A DNA stretch of 56,081 bases. It comes from an uncultured Kiritimatiellota bacterium. Its GTDB lineage: Bacteria; Verrucomicrobiota; Kiritimatiellia; RFP12; UBA1067. Positions within the stretch are counted from its first letter, which is position 1. The number at the start of each line of letters is the position of its first letter. Location: positions 1 through 56,081 of the forward strand of contig CAKURH010000007.1 in assembly GCA_934675625.1 (NCBI GenBank), read 5' to 3'. The notes below the pieces were generated by a model. It saw only the letters and a list, made by a program, of their open reading frames with translations. It was not told where the DNA came from and did no database searches. Made by a program: the position numbers and the translations under genes. This document shows positions 33,423 to 42,344 of this stretch, in pieces.

Positions 33423-35603
33423 TTACGACACGTGCAGGACGCGCTCCTTGATCTCCTGCGTGCGACCCTGGTTCCAGAACTGCGAGCCGATGTAGCCGCA
33501 CGTCCGCCGCGCGACGTTGAGCTTCGCCTCGTCCGTGTTGCCGCAGTTCGGGCACTTCCAGATAAGCTTGCCGGACTCGTCCTTCACGATCCGGATCTCG
33601 CCGTCGAACCCGCACACCTGGCAGTAGTCGCTCTTCGTGTTGAGCTCGGCGTACATGATGTGGTCGTAGATGTACTTCATGATCGCGAGGACGGCCGGCA
33701 GGTTGTTCTGCATGTTCGGCACCTCGACGTAGCTGATCGCGCCGCCCGGCGAGAGCTTCTGGAACTTCGCCTCCAGCGCGAGCTTCTTGAACGCGTCGAT
33801 CGGCTCCGTCACGTGGACGTGGTACGAGTTCGTGATGTAGTTGCGGTCCGTCACGCCCTTGATGATGCCAAAGCGCTTCTGCAGGCATTTCGCGAACTTG
33901 TAGGTCGTCGACTCCAGCGGCGTGCCGTAGAGCGAGTAATCGATGTTCTCGGCGGCCTTCCACTTCGCCGTGTAGTCGTTGAGCCTCTGCATGACCTCCA
34001 GCCCCAGCGCCTCGCCCTCCGGCTCGGTCAGCTTCTTGCCGATCAGGGCGTAGACGCACTCCCAGAGGCCCGCGTAGCCGAGCGAGATCGTCGAGTAGCC
34101 GCCGTGCAGGTACTTGTCGATCGGCATGCCCTTCGGCAGGCGCGTCAGCGCCCCGTACTGCCAGAGGATCGGCGCCGCGTCGGAGAGCGTGCCCGTCAGC
34201 CGCTCGTGGCGGCACTGGAGCGCCTTGTGGCAGAGTTCGCAGCGTTCGCCGAGAATCGTCCAGAACCGGGCGAGGTCGCCGTGCGCGGAGAGCGCGGCGT
34301 CGATGAGGTTGACCGTGACGACGCCCTGGTTGAAGCGACCGTAGTACTTCGGCTTCCCGTTCTCGTCGACGTAGGGCGTCAGGAACGAGCGGCAGCCCAT
34401 GCACGTGTAGACGTTGCCGTTGCCGTTCTTGTCAACCTTGTATTCCAGCATCTTCTTCGCGGAGATGTAGTCGGGCACCATGCGCTTCGCCGTGCACTTC
34501 GCGGCAAGCTCGGTCAAGTACCAGTAGGGCGCGTCCTCCGTGATGTTCGACGGCTCCAGCACGTAAATGAGCTTCGGGAACGCCGGCGTCACGTAGACGC
34601 CCTGCTCGTTCTTCACGCCGAGGATGCGCTCGCGCAGGACCTCCTCGATGATGGCTGCGAGGTCGCGGCGCTCGACGTCGCTGCGCGCCTCGCCGAGGTA
34701 CATGAAGACGGTGATGAACGGCGCCTGCCCGTTCGTCGTCATGAGCGTGACGACCTGATACTGGATCGTCTGCACGCCCTTCTGGATCTCCTTGCGGACG
34801 CGCCGCTCGACAATCGCGTCAAACTTCTCCGGCGCGATCGTCGCGCCCGACTCGGCGCACTCCGCCGCGAGCTCCCGACGGATCGCCTGCCGCGAGACGT
34901 CCACGAACGGCGCGAGGTGCGTGAGCGAGATCGACTGGCCACCGTACTGGTTCGAGGCGACCTGCGCGATGATCTGCGTCGCGATGTTGCACGCCGTCGA
35001 GAAGCTCTTCGGCTTCTCGATCATCGTCCCGGAAATGACCGTCCCGTTCTGCAGCATGTCCTCCAGGTTCACGAGGTCGCAGTTGTGCATGTGCTGCGCG
35101 TAGTAGTCCATGTCGTGGAAGTGGAGGAGCCCGTCCTGGTGGGCCTGCACGATGTCCTGCGGCAGCAGGAGGCGCGCCGAGACGTCCTTCGACACCTCGC
35201 CCGCCATGTAGTCGCGCTGGACGGAGTTGATGCGCGGGTTCTTGTTCGAGTTCTCCTGCTTGACGTCCTCGTTGTTGCTCTCGATGAGCGAGAGGATCGC
35301 GCCGTCCGTCGTGTTCGCCTTGCGGGCGAGCTCGCGGCGGTAGCGGTAGACGATGTACCGCTTCGCGATCTCGTGCGAGCCCATCTCCATGATCTTGTTC
35401 TCGACGACGTCCTGCACCTCCTCGACCGTCATCGCCCGGTCGCGCGCGGCACAGACACCGGCGACCTCCTCCGCAATCAGCTTGATGCGGCCCTCGCTCA
35501 TCGCGTCCTTGTAGTCGACCGCGTTGTTCGCCTTGCGGATGGCATTCTCGATCTTCGAGATGTCGAATTCCCTCTCTTCGCCCGATCGCTTGATGATCTT
35601 CAT
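33423..35603 (-). CDS. nrdD: Anaerobic ribonucleoside-triphosphate reductase, class III
   Basis: A 726-aa glycyl-radical enzyme reducing ribonucleotides to deoxyribonucleotides without oxygen. The N-terminus (KIIKRSGEEREFDISKIENA) is an ATP-cone regulatory domain. The catalytic barrel contains FHDMDYYAQHMHNCDLVNL. The C-terminus has a four-Cys zinc site (CQVCGF and CPNCGN) and RRTCGYIGSQ with the radical Gly. Start 35603 is chosen over the upstream ATG because GAGGG precedes it and MKIIKRSGEE is the normal beginning. The activase NrdG is not adjacent. Upstream lie NrdR-box-like sequences. Confidence 0.95.
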   Translation of the reverse strand: MKIIKRSGEEREFDISKIENAIRKANNAVDYKDAMSEGRIKLIAEEVAGVCAARDRAMTVEEVQDVVENKIMEMGSHEIAKRYIVYRYRRELARKANTTDGAILSLIESNNEDVKQENSNKNPRINSVQRDYMAGEVSKDVSARLLLPQDIVQAHQDGLLHFHDMDYYAQHMHNCDLVNLEDMLQNGTVISGTMIEKPKSFSTACNIATQIIAQVASNQYGGQSISLTHLAPFVDVSRQAIRRELAAECAESGATIAPEKFDAIVERRVRKEIQKGVQTIQYQVVTLMTTNGQAPFITVFMYLGEARSDVERRDLAAIIEEVLRERILGVKNEQGVYVTPAFPKLIYVLEPSNITEDAPYWYLTELAAKCTAKRMVPDYISAKKMLEYKVDKNGNGNVYTCMGCRSFLTPYVDENGKPKYYGRFNQGVVTVNLIDAALSAHGDLARFWTILGERCELCHKALQCRHERLTGTLSDAAPILWQYGALTRLPKGMPIDKYLHGGYSTISLGYAGLWECVYALIGKKLTEPEGEALGLEVMQRLNDYTAKWKAAENIDYSLYGTPLESTTYKFAKCLQKRFGIIKGVTDRNYITNSYHVHVTEPIDAFKKLALEAKFQKLSPGGAISYVEVPNMQNNLPAVLAIMKYIYDHIMYAELNTKSDYCQVCGFDGEIRIVKDESGKLIWKCPNCGNTDEAKLNVARRTCGYIGSQFWNQGRTQEIKERVLHVS

Positions 35604-35679
35604 AGCCCTCGTGTATCTCCGTTTATTTTCTTTCAAATGGCTGTTTTCAAATCGAAACGCGCCTTTTCAGGGTTTTCTA

Positions 35680-35725
35680 CATCCTGTTGTGCGCACAGGG
35701 GGATATGATACACTAAATATGGTGG
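35680..35725 (-). promoter_or_regulatory. NrdR-box-like pair upstream of nrdD
   Basis: ACACTAAATATGGTGG (35710-35725) fits the NrdR palindrome pattern, and a weaker ACATCCTGTTGTGCGC lies one box spacing away (35680-35695, 30 bp offset, about three helix turns). NrdR represses ribonucleotide reductase genes through paired boxes. The first box is convincing, the second degenerate. Confidence 0.5.
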
Positions 35726-35742
35726 TCTCGCAAGGGGGAAGA

Positions 35743-35776
35743 TGTCAACAGCTATCAACAGGTTGTGGACAGCTGC
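35743..35776. promoter_or_regulatory. DnaA-box-like cluster upstream of nrdD
   Basis: TGTCAACAG, TATCAACAGG and TTGTGGACA lie within 34 bp and resemble degenerate DnaA boxes, which control nrd promoters in some bacteria. None is a perfect TTATNCACA, so the assignment is tentative. The rest of 35604-35811 shows no gene. Confidence 0.25.
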
Positions 35777-35811
35777 GCGGAATCAATCTATTTGTTGTGT
35801 TTTCGCCGAAT

Positions 35812-36753
35812 TCAGGCCGAAAGGCGCACACGCGGGTCAAGGGCGGCGGACAGAAGGTCGGTCGCGAGGTTGACGAACTGGTAGAGGAGCGCGCCGAGCA
35901 CGACGACCGCCCGCACGACCGCCATGTCCGCCGAGTGGATCGCGTTGATTGCGACGGAGCCGAGGCCGGGGATGCCGAAGAAGCTCTCCAGCAGCAGCGA
36001 ACCCGCGAAGAGCCCCGGAATCGCAAGCGAGACGTAGGTGACGATCGGGATGAGCGCGTTGCGCAGGACGTGCCGCGTCAGGATGGCGAACCGCGTCAGC
36101 CCCTTCGCCCGCGCGGCGAGGACGTAGGGCTTGTAGATCTCGTCGAGGAGGGCCGTGCGGAAGAACCGGACGTCCGTCCCGAGCGACGAGACGATGCCGA
36201 TCAGGACAGGCAGCGCGAGATAGAAGGCGTTGCGGTATCCCCAGACGGGAAAGAGCCCCGCCTTGTAGGAGAGGAAGAACTGCCCCGCCAGCACCCAGAC
36301 GACGTAGTTGACGCTCATGAGGACGGTCGAGCCGAACAGGATGGCCTTGTCGACCGCGCCCCCACGGCAGGCCGCCGCGCCAATCGCGAGGACGAGGCCG
36401 ACGAAGACGCCACCGACGAGAATCGGCACGGTGAGCGAGAGGGACGGCCCGACGCCGCGCGCGAGCACGTCGAGGACAGGCTCGTCGTTCTCGACCGAGT
36501 AGCCGAAGTCGCCCTTCGCGAGATCGGCGAGGAAGCGGACGAACTGGCTGTCCTTCGCGAAGACGAGCGGCCGGTCGTAGCCATACTGGCGGTTGAATGC
36601 GGCGATGGACGCGGCCGAGGCGTTCTTGCCGAGAATCGTCTCGGCGGGCGAGCCGCCGACGACGTTGAAGAGCGCGAACGTCAAGAGCAGGATTCCGACG
36701 GTGGTCGGAATCATCTCAAGGACGCGGCGAAGGAGATAGTTCCAGCAGCTCAA
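35812..36753 (-). CDS. Lone ABC transporter permease, oligopeptide/dipeptide (DppB/OppB) type
   Basis: A 313-aa inner-membrane permease with six predicted spans. WNYLLRRVLEMIPTTVGILL is the family N-terminus, RAKGLTRFAILTRHVLRNAL is the EAA-like ATPase contact loop, and the protein ends ALDPRVRLSA as usual. The start is a TTG whose TTGA overlaps the GH92 stop; ATG at 36714 is the alternative but would cut into helix 1. No second permease, binding protein or ATPase gene is adjacent, which is unusual since these work as five-component systems. Confidence 0.85.
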   Translation of the reverse strand: MSCWNYLLRRVLEMIPTTVGILLLTFALFNVVGGSPAETILGKNASAASIAAFNRQYGYDRPLVFAKDSQFVRFLADLAKGDFGYSVENDEPVLDVLARGVGPSLSLTVPILVGGVFVGLVLAIGAAACRGGAVDKAILFGSTVLMSVNYVVWVLAGQFFLSYKAGLFPVWGYRNAFYLALPVLIGIVSSLGTDVRFFRTALLDEIYKPYVLAARAKGLTRFAILTRHVLRNALIPIVTYVSLAIPGLFAGSLLLESFFGIPGLGSVAINAIHSADMAVVRAVVVLGALLYQFVNLATDLLSAALDPRVRLSA

Positions 36754-38909
36754 GGCTTCGGCGTCGCCGTCATCTCGAAGACGAGTTCGCCGCCGGCGAG
36801 GACGTCGGCGCGCTTCAGCACAAAGCCCGTCCATGGCTGCCCGTTCAGCGTCACCGCCTTCACGTACTTGTTCGCCTTCGAGAGGTTCTTCGCCGTCACG
36901 GTGAACGTCTTCCCGTTCGGCAGGCCGAGGCGCACCTGCGGCAGCTGCGGCGCGCCGAGGACGAACACGCCCGAGGCCGGGTCGACCGGATAGAACCCCA
37001 GTGCGCCGAAGACGTACCACGCGCTCATCTGCCCGCAGTCGTCGTTGCCGCAAAGGCCATCCGGCTTCGGCGCGTAGAAGCGGTCGAAGACCTCGCGCAC
37101 GACCTCCGCCGTGCGGTCGGGACGCCCAACGTACTGGTAGAGGTAGGCGACGTGATGACTCGGCTCGTTGCCGTGCGCATACTGTCCGATCAAGCCCGAC
37201 ACGTCGGCGACAAAGCCCGCGCCCTGGACGGTCTCGGGCGCGGCGAAGAGCGCGTCGAGCTTCGCGGCGAACGCGGACTTCCCGCCCATTGCGGCGATGA
37301 GCCCCGGCACGTCATGCAGCACGTGCCAGGAATACTGGAAGGCGTTGCCTTCCGTAAAGTCGTTCGCCGTCTCCGCCCCATGGCCGAGCGCGTAGGGGTC
37401 GAACGGCGTGCGCCAGTTCCCCTGCGTGTCCTTGCCGCGCGCAAACCCCGTCGCCGCGTCGAACACGTTCTTCCAGTTCTGTGCGCGTTGCGCGAAGAAC
37501 GCCGCATCCTCCCGCTTGCCGAGCGCGGCGGCGAACCGTGCCGCGCAGGCGTCGTCGTAGGCGCATTCGAGCGTGCGGCTCACCGACTCGCCCTTGATGA
37601 GGTCGAACGGATAGTAGCCGTAGTGGTCGAGGAGGTCGAACCGATCCTTCGGACGCGACTTGAAGTTCTTCGTCAGCGAATCCTTCACCGCGCGATACGC
37701 CTTCTCCGCGTCCATCTTGTGCCCCGACAGGTAGGCGTCGACGAGGGCCGGCACGGTGTGGTTGCCGATCATGCAGTGGTTGTCCTTGCCCCAGAGCTGC
37801 CAGATCGGCAGGTAGCCGACCTCGTCGTACTGGCGCAGGGCCGAGGTGACGATGCCGTCGATGACGTCGGGCTTCATCAGCGCATACCAGGGGCACGCCG
37901 CACGAAAAACGTCCCACATCGACAGCGTCGACGCGCGCGGCGGCGCACCGACGTCCGAGAGGTCGTTCGGCTGCTGATAGAGGTGATAGAGGGCCGTGTA
38001 GAAGTTCCGTTTCTGCTCGTCCGTCCCGCCCCGCACTTCGGCCCCCGCCAATGCGCGCGCCCAGGCGGCCGAGGCCGCCGCGCGCACCGCGTCAAAGCTC
38101 TTGTCCGCAAGTTCCGCATCCAGGTTCTGCCGCGCCGCCGCACACGACGTCGCGGAGAGCGCAAGCCGCACCTCCAGCGGCTCGCCCGCACGAAGCGCGA
38201 AGTCGTAGACGCGGCGGACGACCGCGTTGTCCTTCCCCGCGCACGGGAACTCCGCCGCGACCGTGAACGGATGCGAGAACGCGAAGCGCGCGTAGACGGA
38301 ACGATTCCGCACCCAGCCGTTCCGGCGGTAGAAGGCGTCGAACGCGCGGTCGCCGTCGTTCTGGATGAAGCCGGTCGGGAAGGTCGTGCCGCGCGTCCGG
38401 GCGAAATCGCCGATGCAGCCCTCCTGGTCGAAGAACAGGTGAAGCGTCATGTCCTCGGCGGGCGTGAGGCGATAGACGGCCGTCCGCGCAAGCGCCGCGA
38501 CCTCGACCCGGAGGCGTTCGTCCGGCAGGTCGACGGCGTAGAAACCCGGTTCGGCCCGCTCACTCGCCGCATCCTTGCGCACCGTCCACGTGGCCCGCTT
38601 CACGTCGCCGTGATACGGCAGGAAGCGCATGTCGCCGAGGTCGGGACACCCCGTGCCGTTCAGGTGCGTCTGCGAGAATCCGAGAAAGGTCGGGTCGTCC
38701 TTCTGGTAGCCCGAGCAGTGCGCCCAGTCGTTCCAGCCCGAATCCGGCCCCGCCTGGACGAGGCCGAACGGCACGCACGCGCCGGGGAACGTGTGGCCCG
38801 TGCCCGTCGTGCCGACGAACGGATCGACGAACGCGACGGGATTCTCCGCAAAGGCGGCGCCGCCGAGCAGTGCGGCGGACACGGCAAAACAGGAAAGCGA
38901 TGTTTTCAT
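36750..38909 (-). CDS. GH92 alpha-mannosidase, exported
   Basis: A 719-aa calcium-dependent exo-alpha-mannosidase. After the signal peptide (MKTSLSCFAVSAALLGGAAFA) come the GH92 hallmarks DPFVGTTGTGHTFPGACVPF, NGTGCPDLGD, and CGNDDCGQMSAWYVFGALGF near the C-terminus. Start 38909 is chosen for the signal peptide and the TATAAT 7 nt upstream; the open frame extends a little further but without a ribosome-binding site. It would release mannose from N-glycan or yeast-type mannans. The permease gene follows with a 4-nt overlap. Confidence 0.93.
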   Translation of the reverse strand: MKTSLSCFAVSAALLGGAAFAENPVAFVDPFVGTTGTGHTFPGACVPFGLVQAGPDSGWNDWAHCSGYQKDDPTFLGFSQTHLNGTGCPDLGDMRFLPYHGDVKRATWTVRKDAASERAEPGFYAVDLPDERLRVEVAALARTAVYRLTPAEDMTLHLFFDQEGCIGDFARTRGTTFPTGFIQNDGDRAFDAFYRRNGWVRNRSVYARFAFSHPFTVAAEFPCAGKDNAVVRRVYDFALRAGEPLEVRLALSATSCAAARQNLDAELADKSFDAVRAAASAAWARALAGAEVRGGTDEQKRNFYTALYHLYQQPNDLSDVGAPPRASTLSMWDVFRAACPWYALMKPDVIDGIVTSALRQYDEVGYLPIWQLWGKDNHCMIGNHTVPALVDAYLSGHKMDAEKAYRAVKDSLTKNFKSRPKDRFDLLDHYGYYPFDLIKGESVSRTLECAYDDACAARFAAALGKREDAAFFAQRAQNWKNVFDAATGFARGKDTQGNWRTPFDPYALGHGAETANDFTEGNAFQYSWHVLHDVPGLIAAMGGKSAFAAKLDALFAAPETVQGAGFVADVSGLIGQYAHGNEPSHHVAYLYQYVGRPDRTAEVVREVFDRFYAPKPDGLCGNDDCGQMSAWYVFGALGFYPVDPASGVFVLGAPQLPQVRLGLPNGKTFTVTAKNLSKANKYVKAVTLNGQPWTGFVLKRADVLAGGELVFEMTATPKP

Positions 38910-38916
38910 GGCGCGC

Positions 38917-38922
38917 ATTATA
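38917..38922 (-). promoter_or_regulatory. Leaderless-type -10 element of the GH92 gene
   Basis: TATAAT in ATTTGGTATAAT, 7 nt before the ATG, with GCGCGCC between and no ribosome-binding site. Confidence 0.6.
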
Positions 38923-38972
38923 CCAAATTCGCGGAAGCTCCGCGGCGGCGTCTCCACGTCATGCACGGGCAG

Positions 38973-39923
38973 TCAGAGGACCGCGAGGGCGAGGGCGATG
39001 ACAGGCGGCAGGGTGAGAATGCTCAGCACCGTCGAGCCGCACACGACCGCGACGGACGTCTCGACGTCGCGGCCGAACTTCACCGCGAACATCGAGACCA
39101 TCGCCGCGACCGGCGCGGCCGCCGCAATCACGACCGCCAGCGCCATCCGGCGGTCGAGGTGCGGACGGAACAGGGCGAGCGCGGCGACCATCAGGAGCGG
39201 ATAGGCGACGAGCCGGACGAACGTCGCGACATATGCCGCCGGCAGCCGCAGGACGCGCCCCAGCTTCGCGCCCGCGAGCGAGTAGCCGATCACGACCATC
39301 GCCAGCGGCGTGTTCAGGTTCGCGACATGGCGGACGGACGTGCCGAGGAACGGCGGCAGCCGCGCGGAGAACAGGAAGAGCGGCAAGCCGAGCAGGATGC
39401 CGACAGTCCCCGGATTCACGACCGTCTTCCAGCTCCAGGCCGGACGCGCCGCCTTCTCCATCATCCGCACGCCCCAGCTCCACATGAAGAGGTTGAAGAC
39501 GACGACATAGACGATGCCGTAGAAGACGCCCGTCTCGCCGAGAATCGCCTGTTCGAGCGGAATGCCCATGAACCCGGCGTTCGAGAAGACCGCCGCGAGC
39601 AGCAAGGGCCTGCGCGTGTCCGCCGCCGGATGGCGGACGACTCGCGCGGCCAGCGCCATCACGGCGAGGTGCCCGGCGACGGCAATCAGAAACGCGAAGC
39701 CGAGGCTCGCCAGCATCGACGGGTCGAACGGACGCTGGAAGCTGTCGACGATTAGGCACGGCGTCACGACGAGAATCAGCAGGTTCACGATTCCGCCGAC
39801 GCATTTCTCGTCCATCAGCTTCGTCTTGCGCAGGACGGCACCGACGCCCATGAGGACGAACAGCACCGCGACCTGCTCGGCGACGATCAGGAGATTGCGC
39901 ACCGCCGTCTCCGCCTCAGGCAT
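38973..39923 (-). CDS. AEC-family (auxin efflux carrier type) membrane transporter
   Basis: A 316-aa protein with about ten membrane spans in two halves. Family features include VLFVLMGVGAVLRKTKLM in helix 1, the helix-breaking FSNAGFMGIPL segment, and NLNTPLAMVVIGYSLAG in the second half. Bacterial members export or import small organic acids such as malonate or malate. Start 39923 is chosen because this ATG overlaps the preceding stop by 8 nt; the longer frame gives an arginine-rich, non-homologous head. It is the last gene of the PotA-like / phosphatase operon. Confidence 0.85.
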   Translation of the reverse strand: MPEAETAVRNLLIVAEQVAVLFVLMGVGAVLRKTKLMDEKCVGGIVNLLILVVTPCLIVDSFQRPFDPSMLASLGFAFLIAVAGHLAVMALAARVVRHPAADTRRPLLLAAVFSNAGFMGIPLEQAILGETGVFYGIVYVVVFNLFMWSWGVRMMEKAARPAWSWKTVVNPGTVGILLGLPLFLFSARLPPFLGTSVRHVANLNTPLAMVVIGYSLAGAKLGRVLRLPAAYVATFVRLVAYPLLMVAALALFRPHLDRRMALAVVIAAAAPVAAMVSMFAVKFGRDVETSVAVVCGSTVLSILTLPPVIALALAVL

Positions 39924-41202
39924 AGCGCGCGGCGAAGTCGCGGGCGACCTGCTCGTTCGTCTCGAAGCGAATCGCCTGCCAGCCGCAGCGCCGCGCGGCC
40001 GCGCAGTTCTCCTCGACATCATCGACGAAGCAGAGCTCGTCCACGTGCAGGCCGATGCGCGTCTTCAAGAGATCGTAGATGCGCTTCTGCGGCTTGAACA
40101 TGTGCTCCTCGCCGGAGATGACCATCGCGTCTGCCTGTGCGATGAAGTCCGCGAAGACCTTTCGGAAGCGCGGCGCGAACGCGGGCGGCATGTTCGTGAG
40201 GATGCCGATCTTGAAGCCCTTCGCCTTCAGCTCCCGCATCCAGGCGAGCGTCTGCTCGTTGCGGTAGCCCTCCAGGAAGCTCGCGTAGTCCTCTTCGAGA
40301 ATGCGCTGCCGCATTTCGTCCGTCAGCGCAATGTCCGCATCCGCCCAGATGAGGTCGTACATCTGCTCCAACGTGATGAACCCGCCATCCAGCAGATGCC
40401 GGTAGCGGGCGAATCCCGTTTCAAGGGCCCGCCAGTCGATGCCGAAGTCCGCCGTGCAGGCGCGGACGCGCTCCGGCATTGTGGTTTTCGTCATGACACC
40501 GCCGAAGTCGAAGACGACGGCTCGCACGGGGCGCACGCCGCAGATGCCGTAGGACAGCCCCGACCGGACGAGCACATCGCGGCGCGTGCCGTCCGGGTAG
40601 ACGAGAATCGCCGCGCCGTCGAGGAAGCGCGGCCAGTTCTTGCGCGAGAACGGCCCATACGCGCCGCGCGCGGCGAGGAACGCCGCGATGTAGCAGTCAT
40701 GCGTGACGGCGACGAACAGGCGACGGTTCCCGGCCTGCTCGAACAGCCACCGCGCGCAGGCGTCCGCCGCCGAGTGAATCTCCTTGAACCCCGGTATCCG
40801 GCCCTGCTCGAAATACGTGAAGCACGCCGTGAAGAACTCCATCGTGTTGAAGGTCTTCAGCACCTCCAACGGATCTTCATAGAAAAAGGAATCGTTGCCG
40901 AGACAACCGAACGCCGGAATCGCCGCGTTTGCAAGGCCCATGCCGGCGGCGATGCCGACGGCCGTCTCACGCGTCCGCGTGAGCGGACTCGAACAGAACG
41001 CGACATCGTCCCTGAACTCGGACAGCTGCTCGCCCAAGAGCCGCGCCGTTCGCGCGCCTTCGCGCGTCAGGTGCAGCTCGTCGCCGAAGCTTGGGTCGTT
41101 CGGGTCCATCTTCGGACGCTCGGCATGGCGCACCTGCAGGACGCAGCGCGCGCCCTTGCGAATCTCGTCCTTCAGCTCGTCTATCGTCAGTTCGTTCGGC
41201 AT
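39916..41202 (-). CDS. Histidine-phosphatase domain fused to a HAD-superfamily hydrolase
   Basis: A 428-aa two-domain cytosolic protein. Residues 1-225 form a phosphoglycerate-mutase-like histidine phosphatase: LQVRHAERP carries the catalytic RH, SSPLTRTRETA the second Arg, and AVTHDCYIAAF the second His. Residues 228-428 form a HAD hydrolase: VVFDFGGVM (motif I, though the second Asp is Gly), ILTNMP (motif II), KPQKRIYD (motif III) and CFVDDVEEN (motif IV). Two phosphatases in one chain suggest sequential dephosphorylation of a sugar phosphate. It starts 1 nt after the PotA-like gene. No such fusion is familiar to me. Confidence 0.85.
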   Translation of the reverse strand: MPNELTIDELKDEIRKGARCVLQVRHAERPKMDPNDPSFGDELHLTREGARTARLLGEQLSEFRDDVAFCSSPLTRTRETAVGIAAGMGLANAAIPAFGCLGNDSFFYEDPLEVLKTFNTMEFFTACFTYFEQGRIPGFKEIHSAADACARWLFEQAGNRRLFVAVTHDCYIAAFLAARGAYGPFSRKNWPRFLDGAAILVYPDGTRRDVLVRSGLSYGICGVRPVRAVVFDFGGVMTKTTMPERVRACTADFGIDWRALETGFARYRHLLDGGFITLEQMYDLIWADADIALTDEMRQRILEEDYASFLEGYRNEQTLAWMRELKAKGFKIGILTNMPPAFAPRFRKVFADFIAQADAMVISGEEHMFKPQKRIYDLLKTRIGLHVDELCFVDDVEENCAAARRCGWQAIRFETNEQVARDFAARYA

Positions 41203-41203
41203 G

Positions 41204-42304
41204 CTAGACCTCCACCATGTACCCGTCGTCCGGGTGCCACCAGACGAAGACCTCGTCGTTCCACGTGATCGGCTCCTGGTCGAGGAGGAAGCGCGAGTGC
41301 GGCTTCAGGGCCGAGATCCTGAGCTGGCTCGACTTGAGCCAATATTTCGTGTAGACGCCCTGATAGACGATGTCCTTGACGACGGACGGGAAGACGTTGA
41401 TCGACGCGCCCTTCTCCGGCGTCGGCGGCGCGAGGGTGACGCGGATCTTCTCCGGCCGAACGGACAAATCGACGCGCTGGCCGACGGCGAGCTTCTTGTC
41501 GTTGTAGGCCTTGATCTGGGGGAAGCCCTCGACCTGGATGTAGCAGTAGTCGCCCTCGACCGAGACGATCTCGCCGGAGAAGAAGTTCGTGTCGCCGATG
41601 AACGACGCGACGAAGCGCGTCGCCGGGGCCTCGTAGATCTGCGCCGGGCCCGCGAGCTGCTCGACCGTCCCCTTGTTGATGACGGCGATGCGGTCGGAAA
41701 GCGACATCGCCTCGCCTTGGTCGTGCGTGACGTAGAGGAACGTGATGCCGACCTGATCGTGGATCGTGTCGAGTTCCAGCAGCATGTGCTGGCGGAGCTT
41801 CAGGTCGAGCGCCGCGAGCGGCTCGTCGAGGAGCAGCACCTGCGGACGGTCCACGAGGGCGCGGGCGATGGCGACGCGCTGCTTCTGGCCGCCCGAGAGC
41901 TGGTTCGGGTATTTCCACGCCTGGTCGGAGAGCTGGATCATCTCCAGAATCCCGTCCACCCGCTCCTCGATCTCGTCCTTCGGCGTCTTCGCGAGCGTGA
42001 GCGAGAACGCGATGTTGTCCCAGACCGTCATCGTCGGGAAGAGCGCGTAGTTCTGGAAGACGGTGTGGACGCGCCGCTGGTTCGGCGGCAGGTCCGTGAT
42101 ATCGCGCCCTTCGAGGTAGATGCGCCCCGAATCGGGACGCTCGAAGCCGCCCAGCATCCGCAGGAGCGTCGTCTTGCCGCACCCGGAGGGGCCCAGGAGC
42201 GAGAAGAACTCGCCCTTCTTCACCGTCAGCGAGACGTCATTGACCGCCGTCAACGCGCCAAAACGCTTCGTCACATGGTCGAATACGAGGAAGTCGTCTT
42301 TCAT
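41204..42304 (-). CDS. PotA-like ABC transporter ATP-binding protein (spermidine/putrescine type)
   Basis: A 366-aa ATPase with GPSGCGKTTLLRML (Walker A), QLSGGQKQRVAIARAL (signature), LLLDEPLAALD (Walker B) and YVTHDQGEAM (H-loop), then a C-terminal TOBE domain as in PotA and MalK-like proteins. No permease or binding protein is adjacent in the window, so its partners are elsewhere or it serves several systems. TATAAT lies 8 nt before the ATG. The phosphatase fusion follows after 1 nt. Confidence 0.9.
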   Translation of the reverse strand: MKDDFLVFDHVTKRFGALTAVNDVSLTVKKGEFFSLLGPSGCGKTTLLRMLGGFERPDSGRIYLEGRDITDLPPNQRRVHTVFQNYALFPTMTVWDNIAFSLTLAKTPKDEIEERVDGILEMIQLSDQAWKYPNQLSGGQKQRVAIARALVDRPQVLLLDEPLAALDLKLRQHMLLELDTIHDQVGITFLYVTHDQGEAMSLSDRIAVINKGTVEQLAGPAQIYEAPATRFVASFIGDTNFFSGEIVSVEGDYCYIQVEGFPQIKAYNDKKLAVGQRVDLSVRPEKIRVTLAPPTPEKGASINVFPSVVKDIVYQGVYTKYWLKSSQLRISALKPHSRFLLDQEPITWNDEVFVWWHPDDGYMVEV

Positions 42305-42312
42305 GGACGCGC

Positions 42313-42318
42313 ATTATA
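42313..42318 (-). promoter_or_regulatory. Leaderless-type -10 element of the PotA-like gene
   Basis: TATAAT in TTATGGTATAAT, 8 nt before the ATG at 42304, no Shine-Dalgarno sequence. Confidence 0.6.
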
Positions 42319-42344
42319 CCATAAACCGCCGCCGCTGAATCGCG

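Noticed and set aside
32793..39755. Long + strand frames (971 and 867 codons) at 32793-35708 and 37152-39755
   Set aside because: They mirror MFS, NrdD, GH92 and AEC genes with clear family motifs on the minus strand; the + translations are low-complexity.
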